DNA from: Ruminococcus sp.
GTDB taxonomy: Bacteria; Bacillota; Clostridia; Oscillospirales; Ruminococcaceae
Assembly: GCA_017623515.1 (NCBI GenBank)
Contig: JAGAOV010000008.1
Coordinates: 1 to 64,000, forward strand
DNA: 64,000 bases
Reading direction: 5' to 3'
The number at the start of each line of letters is the position of its first letter. Position 1 is the first letter of the stretch. Positions 25,759 through 33,416 of the stretch are shown here, piece after piece. A model generated the notes under the pieces. It worked only from the letters and a program-made list of their open reading frames with translations, was not told the origin of the DNA and made no database searches. Position numbers and translations under genes: made by a program.

Positions 25759-28251
25759 ATGAGAATCAAAAAGCTTACTGCTCTTGCAGCAGCAGCCGTT
25801 CTCGGTGTTACCGGTATGACTTCCGGTGCGGTTTCATCTGTGAACGTATCAGCAGAGCCGAATTCCGCCTATAACTACGGCGAGGCTCTCCAGAAATCCA
25901 TGTTTTTCTATCAGGTTCAGCAGTGCGGAGTTCTGCCGGAATGGAACGAGGTTTCATGGCGTGACGACTGCATGACCAACGACTTCATACCTGGCGGCTG
26001 GTTCGACGCAGGCGACCACCTCAAGTTCACCCTCACCAACGCTTATGCCGCAACAATGCTCGGATGGGGCCTCATTCAGTATCCGGAGGGCGTTGAAAAG
26101 GCTGGTCAGATGGAAATGTACAAGAACAATCTTGCTTTTGTATGCGACTATCTTGCTGCATGCGACCTCGGTGACGAAATCGTTTACATGATCGGTGAAG
26201 GCTCATTCGACCATGTATGGTGGGGTTCATGTGAAGTGTACATGGACAAGTTTGAGCTGATGAAGGGCCTCACTGAACGTCCCTACTACACATGCAACGA
26301 CAGCTGTATTGAAGCTCAGATGGCTGCGGCTCTCTGTACGGGATACATCGTTTTCAAGGATTCCGATCCTACAAGAGCTGAAAGCTACCTCGAACACGCT
26401 AAGGCTTGCTTTGAACGTGCTGACAAAAACCGCAGCATAGGCGATGACAAGGAAGAGCATTCCTACTACAAGCCCTCTACCTTCTATGATGACCTCTTCT
26501 TCGCTGCAAACTGGATGTATATGGCTACAGGCGAACAGAAATACCTCGACCTGTGCGCTTCCGATTATATCAACAACCTCGGCAAGGAAGAACAGTCCAC
26601 TGAACTCAAGTTCACATGGGGCCACTGCTGGGATGACACAATGCAGGGCGGTATGCTCCTCTATGCAATGAACACAGGCGAATCCCAGTGGAAGGATCAG
26701 GTTAAAAAGCACCTTGAATACTGGACAACCGGCTACGGCGGCAAGTCCATTACAAAGACTCCCGGCGGTCTCTCATGGCTGTTCCAGTGGGGTTCTCTTC
26801 GTCATGCTACTACCACAGCATTCCTTGCTTATGTAGCTGTTGACGAGCTCTTCGCTGATGACGCTGCTGCTGTTACAAAGTACACTGAATTCGCTGACGA
26901 TACTATGAACTACGCTTTCGGTGACAATCCTCTTGAAATGAGCTTTGTTGTCGGTATGGGCGATAAGTACCCTCAGGCATGGCACCACAGAACATCCTCC
27001 GGTGCATGGAACGATAAGTGGAGCAACATCGGTCAGACCGAGGGTGAGGACGCTAAGCCTCATGCTCACGTTCTCTACGGTGCACTGGTCGGCGGCCCTG
27101 ACCAGAATGACGGATACTCCGATAAGATCGGTGACTATCAGTATACTGAAGTTGCCATCGACTACAACGCAGGCTATACTGCTGCTCTCTGTGCTATGGT
27201 TGAAAAGTACGGCGGCACATCCGATCCCGATTTCCCGCCTACAGAAGAGCCTAAGTGGGATGAATTCTTCATGCGCGCTTCCATCAATCAGGCAGCAGGC
27301 AGCTATACGGAAATCAAGGCTTTCGCTATGAACCATACTGCTTGGCCGGCAAGAACTATCAAGGATCTCTCATATAACTACTACTTCGACATCTCCGAAC
27401 TGGAGGCAGCAGGCTATTCTATTGCTGACGTTTCCGTAAGAGTCGGCTACGACCAGCACTCCTCCGATAAGGGTAAGATCTCTATCTCCGATCCTATCCA
27501 GTACGACGGCAGCATTTACTATGTAAAGCTTTCATTCGCTGACGGCAGCGTGGTAATGCCTACAGGTCAGTCCGAACACCGTTCCGAATGTCAGTTCCGT
27601 ATTTCTATTCCAGACAACATTCAGGGCGTTTGGGACGCTACCAACGACTACTCCTTCCAGACTCTTACACAGGGCGGCGAGGATGCAATGGTTGATACTC
27701 CCTATATCACAATGTATGACGGCGATGTTCTCATCTGGGGTACAGAACCGGACGGGACAGTACCGGACAAGAAGCCGGTGACAACAGAACCCACCACAAC
27801 CACAACTACAACTACAACGACAACTACAACACTGGAGATCACAACTATAGTTACAACTACAACAACAACTACACCGAAGCATACTACTACATTACCGACA
27901 ACAACCACCACTTCAGAGACAACCTCCACCGATACAGAAACAACAACTACCGCTACAGAGACCTCTGCAAGTATAAAGACCACCGATGCTCTGACAGGAA
28001 CTACCACTCGTTCATCCGGCAGCAATACAACAGATACAGTACTGTGCGGAGACGTTAACCTTGACGGTACAGTTTCCCTTATTGACGTTGTATATCTGAA
28101 CAAGGCTCTTGCAGGTTCTATCACACTCAATGCACAGCAGATGCTCAATGCTGACTGCTGCTATGACGAAAAGAACAATAACGCAGACGCTACTGCTCTT
28201 CTGAAGTATACTGTTGAGGCGATCAAGACTCTGCCGGTTCTTCCGGAATAA
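25759..28251 (+). CDS. Secreted GH9 endoglucanase with CBM3c and dockerin
   Basis: An 830-residue cellulosomal enzyme: signal peptide (about 1-32), GH9 catalytic domain (about 36-480), a fused CBM3-type module (about 495-665; KAFAMNHTAWPARTIKDLSY), a long Thr-rich linker (about 672-755) and a dockerin (about 760-830). The GH9 motif GGWFDAGDH supplies the paired aspartates D83 and D86, and the general acid is E464 in YTEVAIDYNAGY. The catalytic-CBM3c layout is theme B1, typical of processive endoglucanases, where CBM3c feeds cellulose to the active site. The dockerin is nearly identical to that of the GH74 enzyme 20 kb away. It has its own promoter, a GAAAGGAG site and a terminator. Confidence 0.95.
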   Translation: MRIKKLTALAAAAVLGVTGMTSGAVSSVNVSAEPNSAYNYGEALQKSMFFYQVQQCGVLPEWNEVSWRDDCMTNDFIPGGWFDAGDHLKFTLTNAYAATMLGWGLIQYPEGVEKAGQMEMYKNNLAFVCDYLAACDLGDEIVYMIGEGSFDHVWWGSCEVYMDKFELMKGLTERPYYTCNDSCIEAQMAAALCTGYIVFKDSDPTRAESYLEHAKACFERADKNRSIGDDKEEHSYYKPSTFYDDLFFAANWMYMATGEQKYLDLCASDYINNLGKEEQSTELKFTWGHCWDDTMQGGMLLYAMNTGESQWKDQVKKHLEYWTTGYGGKSITKTPGGLSWLFQWGSLRHATTTAFLAYVAVDELFADDAAAVTKYTEFADDTMNYAFGDNPLEMSFVVGMGDKYPQAWHHRTSSGAWNDKWSNIGQTEGEDAKPHAHVLYGALVGGPDQNDGYSDKIGDYQYTEVAIDYNAGYTAALCAMVEKYGGTSDPDFPPTEEPKWDEFFMRASINQAAGSYTEIKAFAMNHTAWPARTIKDLSYNYYFDISELEAAGYSIADVSVRVGYDQHSSDKGKISISDPIQYDGSIYYVKLSFADGSVVMPTGQSEHRSECQFRISIPDNIQGVWDATNDYSFQTLTQGGEDAMVDTPYITMYDGDVLIWGTEPDGTVPDKKPVTTEPTTTTTTTTTTTTTLEITTIVTTTTTTTPKHTTTLPTTTTTSETTSTDTETTTTATETSASIKTTDALTGTTTRSSGSNTTDTVLCGDVNLDGTVSLIDVVYLNKALAGSITLNAQQMLNADCCYDEKNNNADATALLKYTVEAIKTLPVLPE

Positions 28252-28262
28252 ACATTAAATGA

Positions 28263-28288
28263 GGGACTGCTCCGGCAGTCCCTTTTTT
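28263..28288 (+). terminator. Intrinsic terminator of the GH9 gene
   Basis: GGGACTGC (28263-28270) pairs with GCAGTCCC (28275-28282) around a TCCG loop, followed by TTTTTT. Confidence 0.88.
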
Positions 28289-28299
28289 GATGTATGATA

Positions 28300-28533
28300 T
28301 TAAGGTGCAGTTCTCTTTCTTGGATATGGATTTTTTTCATCAGTGATACCAAGGAGATAATCAATGCTTGTATTATAGAATTTTGCCAGTGCGATAAGTA
28401 CGTCTGTTGGGATGTCCCTTGCACCAAGCTCATACCTTGAATATGCTACCTGTGAACAGTGAAGATATTCTGCAAGATCACGCTGGTAAAGGTCAGCGTC
28501 TTCACGAAGATTTCTGATTCGTTCATACTGCAT
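28300..28533 (-). CDS. Small XRE-family transcriptional regulator
   Basis: A 77-residue DNA-binding protein consisting almost entirely of a Cro/CI-type helix-turn-helix (IRNLREDADLYQRDLAEYL, then HCSQVAYSRYELGARDIP). It has no sensor domain. The frame is open 22 codons further upstream, but the AAAGGAGG site fixes ATG 28533. The intergenic region between it and the divergent 59-codon gene carries two perfect palindromes of the form AAACCA-N3-TGGTTT, a likely site of autoregulation. Confidence 0.85.
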   Translation of the reverse strand: MQYERIRNLREDADLYQRDLAEYLHCSQVAYSRYELGARDIPTDVLIALAKFYNTSIDYLLGITDEKNPYPRKRTAP

Positions 28534-28567
28534 ACGATTCCTCCTTTCTTTGTCCTTATTATATGAT

Positions 28568-28607
28568 AAACCAAAATGGTTTGTTGACATATAAACCATT
28601 TTGGTTT
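28568..28607. promoter_or_regulatory. Paired palindromic operator between divergent genes
   Basis: AAACCAAAATGGTTT (28568-28582) and AAACCATTTTGGTTT (28593-28607) are two copies of AAACCA-N3-TGGTTT, 25 bp centre to centre. The second overlaps the spacer and -10 of the plus-strand promoter; the first lies between that promoter and the start of the XRE gene. Confidence 0.75.
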
Positions 28608-28612
28608 ATAAT
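28584..28612 (+). promoter_or_regulatory. SigA-type promoter for the 59-codon gene
   Basis: TTGACA (28584-28589), 17-base spacer, TATAAT (28607-28612). Confidence 0.75.
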
Positions 28613-28634
28613 AAGATAGAAAGGCGGTGATGAT

Positions 28635-28814
28635 ATGCAAAAATACGAGGAGGCATACTATAAGCTATTTACATCAATAAGTGAAACAATCAAGCTTATA
28701 GAAGATATTCTTCCGCAGATTACAGAAAAAGAAACAAAAAGACTGCTTGAGGTTCAGGCAAAAAATCTTAAAACCGTTCAGCAGTTTTCTGAGGAAATTA
28801 TTATATCGGACTGA
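28635..28814 (+). CDS. Small helical protein, divergent from the XRE regulator
   Basis: A 59-residue open frame starting MQKYEEAYYKLFTSISETIK and continuing as two amphipathic helices rich in Glu, Lys, Gln and Leu, suggesting a small coiled-coil or helical hairpin. An AAAGGCGGTGATG ribosome site precedes the ATG, and a textbook promoter with an overlapping operator lies upstream, so expression is well supported. I do not recognise a family. Its placement suggests it is the target of the divergent regulator. Confidence 0.75.
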   Translation: MQKYEEAYYKLFTSISETIKLIEDILPQITEKETKRLLEVQAKNLKTVQQFSEEIIISD

Positions 28815-28825
28815 TTTGTTTAAAG

Positions 28826-28863
28826 AATTGCTCCGGCGTACATAAAATGAGACAGTTCTTTTT
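28826..28863 (+). terminator. Probable intrinsic terminator of the 59-codon gene
   Basis: AAGAATTGCTC can pair with GAGACAGTTCTT with one wobble and one bulge, followed by TTTTT. Confidence 0.55.
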
Positions 28864-28899
28864 GGTTTCTTTTTCGGATACTCTGGTAATTTGTCACTG
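28864..28899 (+). repeat. Post-terminator dispersed motif, copy 2
   Basis: Begins GGTTTCTTTTTCGGAT and contains ACTCTGGTAATTTG, matching the copy at 7225-7259, directly after the T-run of the preceding terminator. Confidence 0.5.
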
Positions 28900-28914
28900 T
28901 ATGATGTCAACTTG

Positions 28915-28947
28915 AAAAAACGTCGGAACATATCGCCGACGTTTTTT
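28915..28947 (+). terminator. Second hairpin terminator before spoVT
   Basis: AAAACGTCGG (28917-28926) pairs with CCGACGTTTT (28936-28945), followed by T residues. No gene lies directly upstream, so it may back up the preceding terminator. Confidence 0.7.
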
Positions 28948-29121
28948 CTTACTCATCTATTCCAAACATTATTTTTCCGCCTCCTGATTATAATGATACG
29001 TGCAATCACAGTCATATTTTGACAGATTTTCAGGAATCAAGCGAATAAAGAGAATTTTGCATAATTTAAAATCTTCTGCAAATACTACTTCCACAAACCG
29101 AAAATTACGGAGGTAAGAATA

Positions 29122-29661
29122 ATGAAAGCAACCGGAATTGTCAGGAGGATCGATGATTTAGGTCGAGTTGTTATACCAAAGGAAATACGCAGGACAATGC
29201 GTATACGTGAAGGAGACCCTCTTGAAATCTATACGAGTAATGACGGAGAAGTTATCTTCAAGAAATATTCACCCATAGGCGAAATAAGCGAAAATGCAGC
29301 ACAGGTAGCAGACATAATGCACAGACTGTCCGGCTGTCCGGTAGCAGTATTTGACAGGGATCATGTTATTTCCATTTCCGGCGCAGCAAAGAAGGAATGG
29401 AACGCAAGACGTGTTTCACCGGAACTTGAGGAGCTTATGGAAAACAGAAAGCAGTTCTTTTCCGATAACTCCGAAAAAACCTTTATACCAGCTGAGGGCG
29501 TTGATAAGGGTGCAGTAGCATGCCTTCCTATTATTTCATCAGGTGATGTAACAGGTGCAGTAGCATTTCTTGAAAACGGAACAGATACAAGACTTAATGA
29601 AAGCCAGAGAACCCTTATACAGGCTGCCTCACAGTTTCTCGGCAAACAGATAGAGCTGTGA
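29122..29661 (+). CDS. spoVT: Stage V sporulation protein T-like AbrB-family regulator
   Basis: A 179-residue protein with an N-terminal AbrB swapped-hairpin DNA-binding domain (MKATGIVRRIDDLGRVVIPK) and a C-terminal GAF-like domain (about 55-178), the exact architecture and length of SpoVT. In Bacillus it tunes sigma-G-dependent forespore genes; in Clostridia it also regulates vegetative genes. GGAGG site upstream and a terminator 16 bases downstream make it monocistronic. A spoVT homologue alone does not prove sporulation. Confidence 0.9.
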   Translation: MKATGIVRRIDDLGRVVIPKEIRRTMRIREGDPLEIYTSNDGEVIFKKYSPIGEISENAAQVADIMHRLSGCPVAVFDRDHVISISGAAKKEWNARRVSPELEELMENRKQFFSDNSEKTFIPAEGVDKGAVACLPIISSGDVTGAVAFLENGTDTRLNESQRTLIQAASQFLGKQIEL

Positions 29662-29676
29662 GCTGACAGCAAAAAT

Positions 29677-29713
29677 GACTGTTGCATATCTTGTAATGCA
29701 GCAGTCTTTTTTT
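29677..29713 (+). terminator. Intrinsic terminator of spoVT
   Basis: GACTGTTGCAT (29677-29687) pairs with ATGCAGCAGTC (29696-29706) with one wobble, followed by seven T residues. Confidence 0.85.
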
Positions 29714-29721
29714 GAGAAGAT

Positions 29722-29828
29722 ACCGCATAAAGCCTGTGAGCCAAATACTAAGTCAGATGTTCTGTGATATTTGACAGCGAATATACAAGCAGATGACATG
29801 CAAAACCGTCAGGCGGGCTTTATGCGGT
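29722..29828. repeat. 107-bp unit bounded by a 13-bp inverted repeat
   Basis: ACCGCATAAAGCC (29722-29734) and its exact complement (29816-29828) flank ~80 bases with no ORF. Could be a short structured RNA or a small mobile-element remnant. Nothing else is evident between spoVT and the thrS leader. Confidence 0.45.
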
Positions 29829-29904
29829 GCTGCCTTGAATTCCTCCTTTATTGAATCCTTCATAACGCAGTACCTTTCACATTCCGCACTTATCACAAAA
29901 AAAC

Positions 29905-29933
29905 TTGACAAACAAAACAAGATGTGCTATAAT
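29905..29933 (+). promoter_or_regulatory. SigA-type promoter of the T-box-thrS unit
   Basis: TTGACA (29905-29910), 17-base spacer, TATAAT (29928-29933). Confidence 0.8.
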
Positions 29934-29939
29934 GACTAA

Positions 29940-30280
29940 AAGGCACATCCGACGCACACGTCGGCAATGCCCTTTACACATTCCGATTTTGTTTTTGATA
30001 AACGAATATTTCAAAACGTTGAAGAGAACCGCCTGATTCAGTACGCATTCATTAAAGAGATTCCTTGCCATAGGCTGAAAGCAAGGGGCTTGCATGAATC
30101 GTGGCATACCATTCTCCGAGTCTGCCCAATCCGCAGCGGCTTGCTGCCGTTACACAGCTTTAATGAGGTCTGCGTACATACAGATTATCGCAGACAAAAT
30201 TGGGTGGAACCGTGATTTATCTATTAAATCGCCCCGATTGTACCTTTACTATAAGGTGCAGTTGGGGCGAATTTTTTTCT
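29940..30280 (+). ncRNA. T-box riboswitch upstream of thrS
   Basis: A ~340-nt leader with the T-box antiterminator core GGGTGGAACCGTG (about 30202-30214) followed by a terminator hairpin (30227-30279). Such leaders sense uncharged tRNA; before thrS the expected partner is tRNA-Thr. A candidate ACC specifier lies at 30028-30030 in GAGAACCGC, which is inference. Low charging of tRNA-Thr should favour the antiterminator and raise thrS expression. Confidence 0.9.
30227..30279 (+). terminator. Regulated T-box terminator
   Basis: TCGCCCCGATTGTACCTT pairs with AAGGTGCAGTTGGGGCGA (two G-U wobbles and one mismatch), then seven T residues. It competes with the antiterminator formed by the T-box core. 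Confidence 0.88.
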
Positions 30281-30336
30281 GCAAAATTCAGGGCATTGCC
30301 CTGTAATATAAAATAATGAAAAAGGAGAAAACTACT

Positions 30337-32280
30337 ATGATCAAGCTTACTCTCAAAGACGGCAGTATTCGTGAAGTTGAAGCTTCCTCCGCTGCTGAGA
30401 TCATCAAGAGTATCGGCATGGGACTTTATAAGGCCGCATGCTGCATAAAGGTAAACGGTGAGGTAAAGGATATGCGAACCGTTATTGATTCCGACTGTGA
30501 ATTCGAGGTCATGACATTTGATACAGAAGAAGGCAGAAAGACCTTCTGGCATACAGCTTCCCACGTTCTGGCTCAGGCTGTTAAGCGTCTGTATCCGAAC
30601 GCAAAGCTTGCCATCGGCCCTGCTATCGACAACGGATTCTACTATGACTTTGATCTGGAAAAGCCCTTCTCACCGGATGAGCTTACAAAAATCGAAGCTG
30701 AAATGAAGAAGATAGTTAAGGCAAATGCTCCTCTCACCCAGTTTGAACTGTCACCAGAAGAGGCTATTGCTAAGCTTCGTGAAATGGACGAACCTTACAA
30801 GGTGGAACTCTGCGAGGAACACGCTGCAAACGGCGAACCTATTTCATTCTACCAGCAGGAGGAATTCATTGATCTGTGCGCTGGCCCTCACCTCATGAGT
30901 ACAGGTGCAATAAAGGCATTCAAGCTTCTGTCCTGCACTGGCGCATACTGGAGAGGTTCTGAAAAGAACAAGATGCTCTCCCGTGTTTATGCAACAGCTT
31001 TCCCAAAGGCTGCACAGCTTGAAGAAGAGCTGAAACGCCGTGAAGAAGCTAAGATGCGTGACCACAACAAGCTCGGACGTGAGCTTGAGCTGTTCACAAC
31101 TGTTGACTGCATTGGTCAAGGTCTCCCGATCCTGCTGCCAAAGGGCGCAAGAGTTATCCAGCTTCTCCAGAGATGGATCGAGGACGAGGAGCAGAAGAGA
31201 GGCTACCTCCTGACTAAGACTCCTCTTATGGCAAAGTCCGATCTCTACAAGATCTCCGGTCACTGGGATCACTATCTGGACGGCATGTTCGTTCTGGGTG
31301 ATCCTACAGATGATACAAAGGAATGCTTCGCACTCCGTCCGATGACATGTCCGTTCCAGTATCAGGTATTCCTGAACCGTCAGCGTTCATATCGTGACCT
31401 GCCTATGCGTCTGGGCGAAACATCCACACTGTTCCGTAACGAGGACAGCGGCGAAATGCATGGTCTTATCCGTGTAAGACAGTTCACTATTTCTGAGGGA
31501 CACCTTATCCTCCGTCCGGAACAGCTTGAAGAGGAATTCAAGGGCTGTCTGGAACTGGCAAAGTATGTTCTTGATACAGTTGGTATGCTTGAGGACTGTA
31601 CATTCCGCTTCTCACAGTGGGATCCTGCTAACCCGAAGAACAAGTACGATGGTACGCCTGAACAGTGGGAAGAGGCTCAGACTATTATGGGCAAGATCCT
31701 TGACAATCTGGGTGTAAACTACACTGTAGGCATTGACGAGGCTGCATTCTATGGCCCGAAGCTGGACATTCAGTATAAGAATGTATTCGGCAAGGAAGAT
31801 ACTATCGTAACTATCCAGATTGACATGCTGCTTGCTGAAAAGTTCGGCATGGAATATGTTGATGTAGACGGCTCAAAGCGCAGACCATACATCATTCACA
31901 GAACGTCCCTCGGATGCTACGAGAGAACACTTGCTTACCTCATTGAAAAGTATGCCGGTGCATTTCCGCTGTGGCTTGCTCCTGAGCAGATCAGACTTAT
32001 TCCCATTGCAGACCGTCACCTTGACTACACATATGAGCTGCTTCATAAGCTTGAGGCTGCTGGTTTCCGTGTTGAGGTTGACAACCGTGCTGAAAAGGTT
32101 GGCTACAAGATCCGTCAGGCTGTTATGGAAAAGGTTCCCTACATGATCACTCTCGGCGATAACGAGGTTCAGGAAGGTACTGCTGCTGTAAGAAGCCGTA
32201 AGGACGGCGATCTGGGCAGCATGGGACTTGACGAACTCGTTGACAAGCTGATCGAGGAAGTTGAGACTAAGAAGAAATAA
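30337..32280 (+). CDS. thrS: Threonyl-tRNA synthetase
   Basis: A 647-residue class II synthetase: N-terminal TGS domain (about 1-60), the editing domain with HTASHVLAQAVKRLYP, the catalytic core with GHWDHYLDGMF and the PMTCPFQYQVF segment, and a C-terminal anticodon-binding domain (WLAPEQIRLIPI). It charges tRNA-Thr and edits mis-charged serine. The AAAGGAG site supports ATG 30337, seven codons inside the longest open frame. Regulated by the T-box directly upstream. A hairpin terminator follows. Confidence 0.97.
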   Translation: MIKLTLKDGSIREVEASSAAEIIKSIGMGLYKAACCIKVNGEVKDMRTVIDSDCEFEVMTFDTEEGRKTFWHTASHVLAQAVKRLYPNAKLAIGPAIDNGFYYDFDLEKPFSPDELTKIEAEMKKIVKANAPLTQFELSPEEAIAKLREMDEPYKVELCEEHAANGEPISFYQQEEFIDLCAGPHLMSTGAIKAFKLLSCTGAYWRGSEKNKMLSRVYATAFPKAAQLEEELKRREEAKMRDHNKLGRELELFTTVDCIGQGLPILLPKGARVIQLLQRWIEDEEQKRGYLLTKTPLMAKSDLYKISGHWDHYLDGMFVLGDPTDDTKECFALRPMTCPFQYQVFLNRQRSYRDLPMRLGETSTLFRNEDSGEMHGLIRVRQFTISEGHLILRPEQLEEEFKGCLELAKYVLDTVGMLEDCTFRFSQWDPANPKNKYDGTPEQWEEAQTIMGKILDNLGVNYTVGIDEAAFYGPKLDIQYKNVFGKEDTIVTIQIDMLLAEKFGMEYVDVDGSKRRPYIIHRTSLGCYERTLAYLIEKYAGAFPLWLAPEQIRLIPIADRHLDYTYELLHKLEAAGFRVEVDNRAEKVGYKIRQAVMEKVPYMITLGDNEVQEGTAAVRSRKDGDLGSMGLDELVDKLIEEVETKKK

Positions 32281-32300
32281 GATATAGGTTCTATTATAAA

Positions 32301-32336
32301 TGTACGGACGGTGTCTTCGCCGCCCGTACATTTTCT
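32301..32336 (+). terminator. Intrinsic terminator of thrS
   Basis: TGTACGGACGG (32301 on) pairs with CCGCCCGTACA (to 32330) around a short loop, followed by TTTT. Confidence 0.8.
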
Positions 32337-32353
32337 CCTCTTAATCCAACGGT

Positions 32354-32387
32354 TACTACAATTCATCAAAGCATATGAAAGAAAACC
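32354..32387 (-). repeat. Post-terminator dispersed motif, copy 4
   Basis: On the minus strand it begins GGTTTTCTTTCATATGCTTT and continues GATGAATTGTAGT, directly after the T-tract of the DUF378 gene terminator. Confidence 0.55.
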
Positions 32388-32427
32388 AAAAACTGCTGCA
32401 CCGGCTTTATTGCGGTACAGCAGTTTC
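32388..32427 (-). terminator. Intrinsic terminator of the DUF378 gene
   Basis: On the minus strand AAACTGCTGTACCG pairs with CGGTGCAGCAGTTT (one mismatch or wobble), followed by TT. It lies 4 bases past the stop. Confidence 0.78.
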
Positions 32428-32431
32428 TTCA

Positions 32432-32644
32432 TTATACCTCGTGAACGTCAGCCACGGCATCCCTTCTGAAAAGAAGAGAAACGCACCATACTGCACTGAT
32501 AGCCACAAGAATATAGACTGCACGGCTGAGGAGCGAATCAACACCGCCAAACAGCCATGCAACAAGGTCAAACTGGAAAATACCAACAAGTCCCCAGTTT
32601 ACACCCCCGACTATCAGCAGGATCAGGGCAAGCTTATCCCACAC
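32432..32644 (-). CDS. DUF378 family small membrane protein
   Basis: A 70-residue protein with two membrane helices: the first contains LILLIVGGVNWGLVGIFQFD, the signature of DUF378, the second spans VYILVAISAVWCVSLLF. Function of the family is unknown. The AGAGGTGAT site lies at good distance from the GTG at 32644, so I take that as the start over the GTG three codons upstream, which overlaps the site. Convergent with thrS. Confidence 0.82.
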   Translation of the reverse strand: MWDKLALILLIVGGVNWGLVGIFQFDLVAWLFGGVDSLLSRAVYILVAISAVWCVSLLFRRDAVADVHEV

Positions 32645-32814
32645 TGAAATCACCTCTTTTCACGTTATGCATTCATGTTCCTGCGCTGTTATTATTGCCC
32701 GATAAGCATTGTGTATACAGCAATTTTAAAGGAAATTAGAGGATTTTTTTATGTTTGAAACTATGTGCATAGTATACAAATAATCTCTGTTTCGGAAAAA
32801 TATCCCAAAATCTC

Positions 32815-32843
32815 TTGACTATAACACCTTTATCGTGTATAAT
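32815..32843 (+). promoter_or_regulatory. SigA-type promoter ahead of a short transcript and the DUF6472 gene
   Basis: TTGACT (32815-32820), 17-base spacer, TATAAT (32838-32843). Confidence 0.72.
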
Positions 32844-32849
32844 AGGCAT

Positions 32850-32952
32850 AGTGAGAGTAATCCATTTATTTGAATTATTATCACTCGTTTTGTTGTCTCC
32901 TTTCTTTTGTTCTATTTTTTGTACGCCGGAGTTTTATGCTCCGGCTTTTTTT
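32850..32952 (+). ncRNA. Candidate ~100-nt leader or small RNA ending at an intrinsic terminator
   Basis: Between the promoter at 32815-32843 and a strong terminator (32925-32952) lies a U-rich sequence with a 5' helix (GAGTAAT region with ATTATCACTC) and no ORF. The terminator sits 49 bases before the DUF6472 start, so it is either a separate small RNA or an attenuated leader. Confidence 0.5.
32925..32952 (+). terminator. Intrinsic terminator upstream of the DUF6472 gene
   Basis: GCCGGAG (32925-32931) pairs with CTCCGGC (32939-32945), followed by seven T residues. Confidence 0.85.
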
Positions 32953-33000
32953 CTATTCTGAAACTTCACTGCTGAAAATTTTTTATTGGAGGATTTTATC

Positions 33001-33171
33001 ATGAACGACTGTGAAACCTGTGCATTCTACACCTATGATGAAGAATGGGACTGCTACGTATGCGAAATGAACCTTGACGAGGATGAATATGCAAGATTCG
33101 TTCAGGGCCACTATAAACACTGCCCATACTACAGAGACGGCGATGAATACAAAATCGCTTCAAAGCAGTAA
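33001..33171 (+). CDS. Small cysteine-rich DUF6472-like protein
   Basis: A 56-residue cytoplasmic protein with five cysteines (C4, C7, C18, C21, C41) in a pattern CETC...CYVC...HCPYY, suggestive of a small metal-binding knuckle. Short acidic proteins of this form are widespread in Clostridia; function unknown. The TTGGAGG site supports ATG 33001 rather than the open codon five residues earlier. It lies downstream of a promoter-terminator pair, hinting at attenuation control. Confidence 0.78.
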   Translation: MNDCETCAFYTYDEEWDCYVCEMNLDEDEYARFVQGHYKHCPYYRDGDEYKIASKQ

Positions 33172-33192
33172 AAAAGCTCTATATATTGGAAG

Positions 33193-33241
33193 ATAAATTG
33201 CAGTTTGCAGCCGGTATCAGTCTGTAAACTGCAATTTATTC
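33193..33241 (+). terminator. Hairpin terminator after the DUF6472 gene
   Basis: ATAAATTGCAGTTT (33193-33206) pairs exactly with AAACTGCAATTTAT (33226-33239). The following T-tract is weak. Confidence 0.6.
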
Positions 33242-33301
33242 ATAAGCAGCGGAAACAGACTCCTTTTCACCTTGTTTTCGTAAAACTTTCCCCATTCTTA
33301 C

Positions 33302-33330
33302 TTGATTTCCAAGGTGTATTATGATATAAT
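33302..33330 (+). promoter_or_regulatory. SigA-type promoter of glmS
   Basis: TTGATT (33302-33307), 17-base spacer, TATAAT (33325-33330). The resulting leader is only about 75-80 nt. Confidence 0.75.
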
Positions 33331-33416
33331 ATTTGTATGTGTAATTACGGCTCAAAGACTTGTTTTTATACTGCTCAATCAATTTAAAACTGAAACTTTA
33401 TAAGGGAGGATTCTTT

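Noticed and set aside
27532..28148. Cys-rich and Val-rich open frames opposite the GH9 linker
   Set aside because: Antisense readings of ACA/ACT threonine repeats; composition is an artefact of the linker.
28865..28931. Minus-strand 85-codon frame upstream of spoVT (28674-28931)
   Set aside because: It overlaps the supported 59-codon plus-strand gene and a terminator, and has no ribosome site.
33180..33215. Fifth copy of the post-terminator motif
   Set aside because: Only the AAATTGCAGTTTG end matches and it lies within, not after, a hairpin; the resemblance is too weak.
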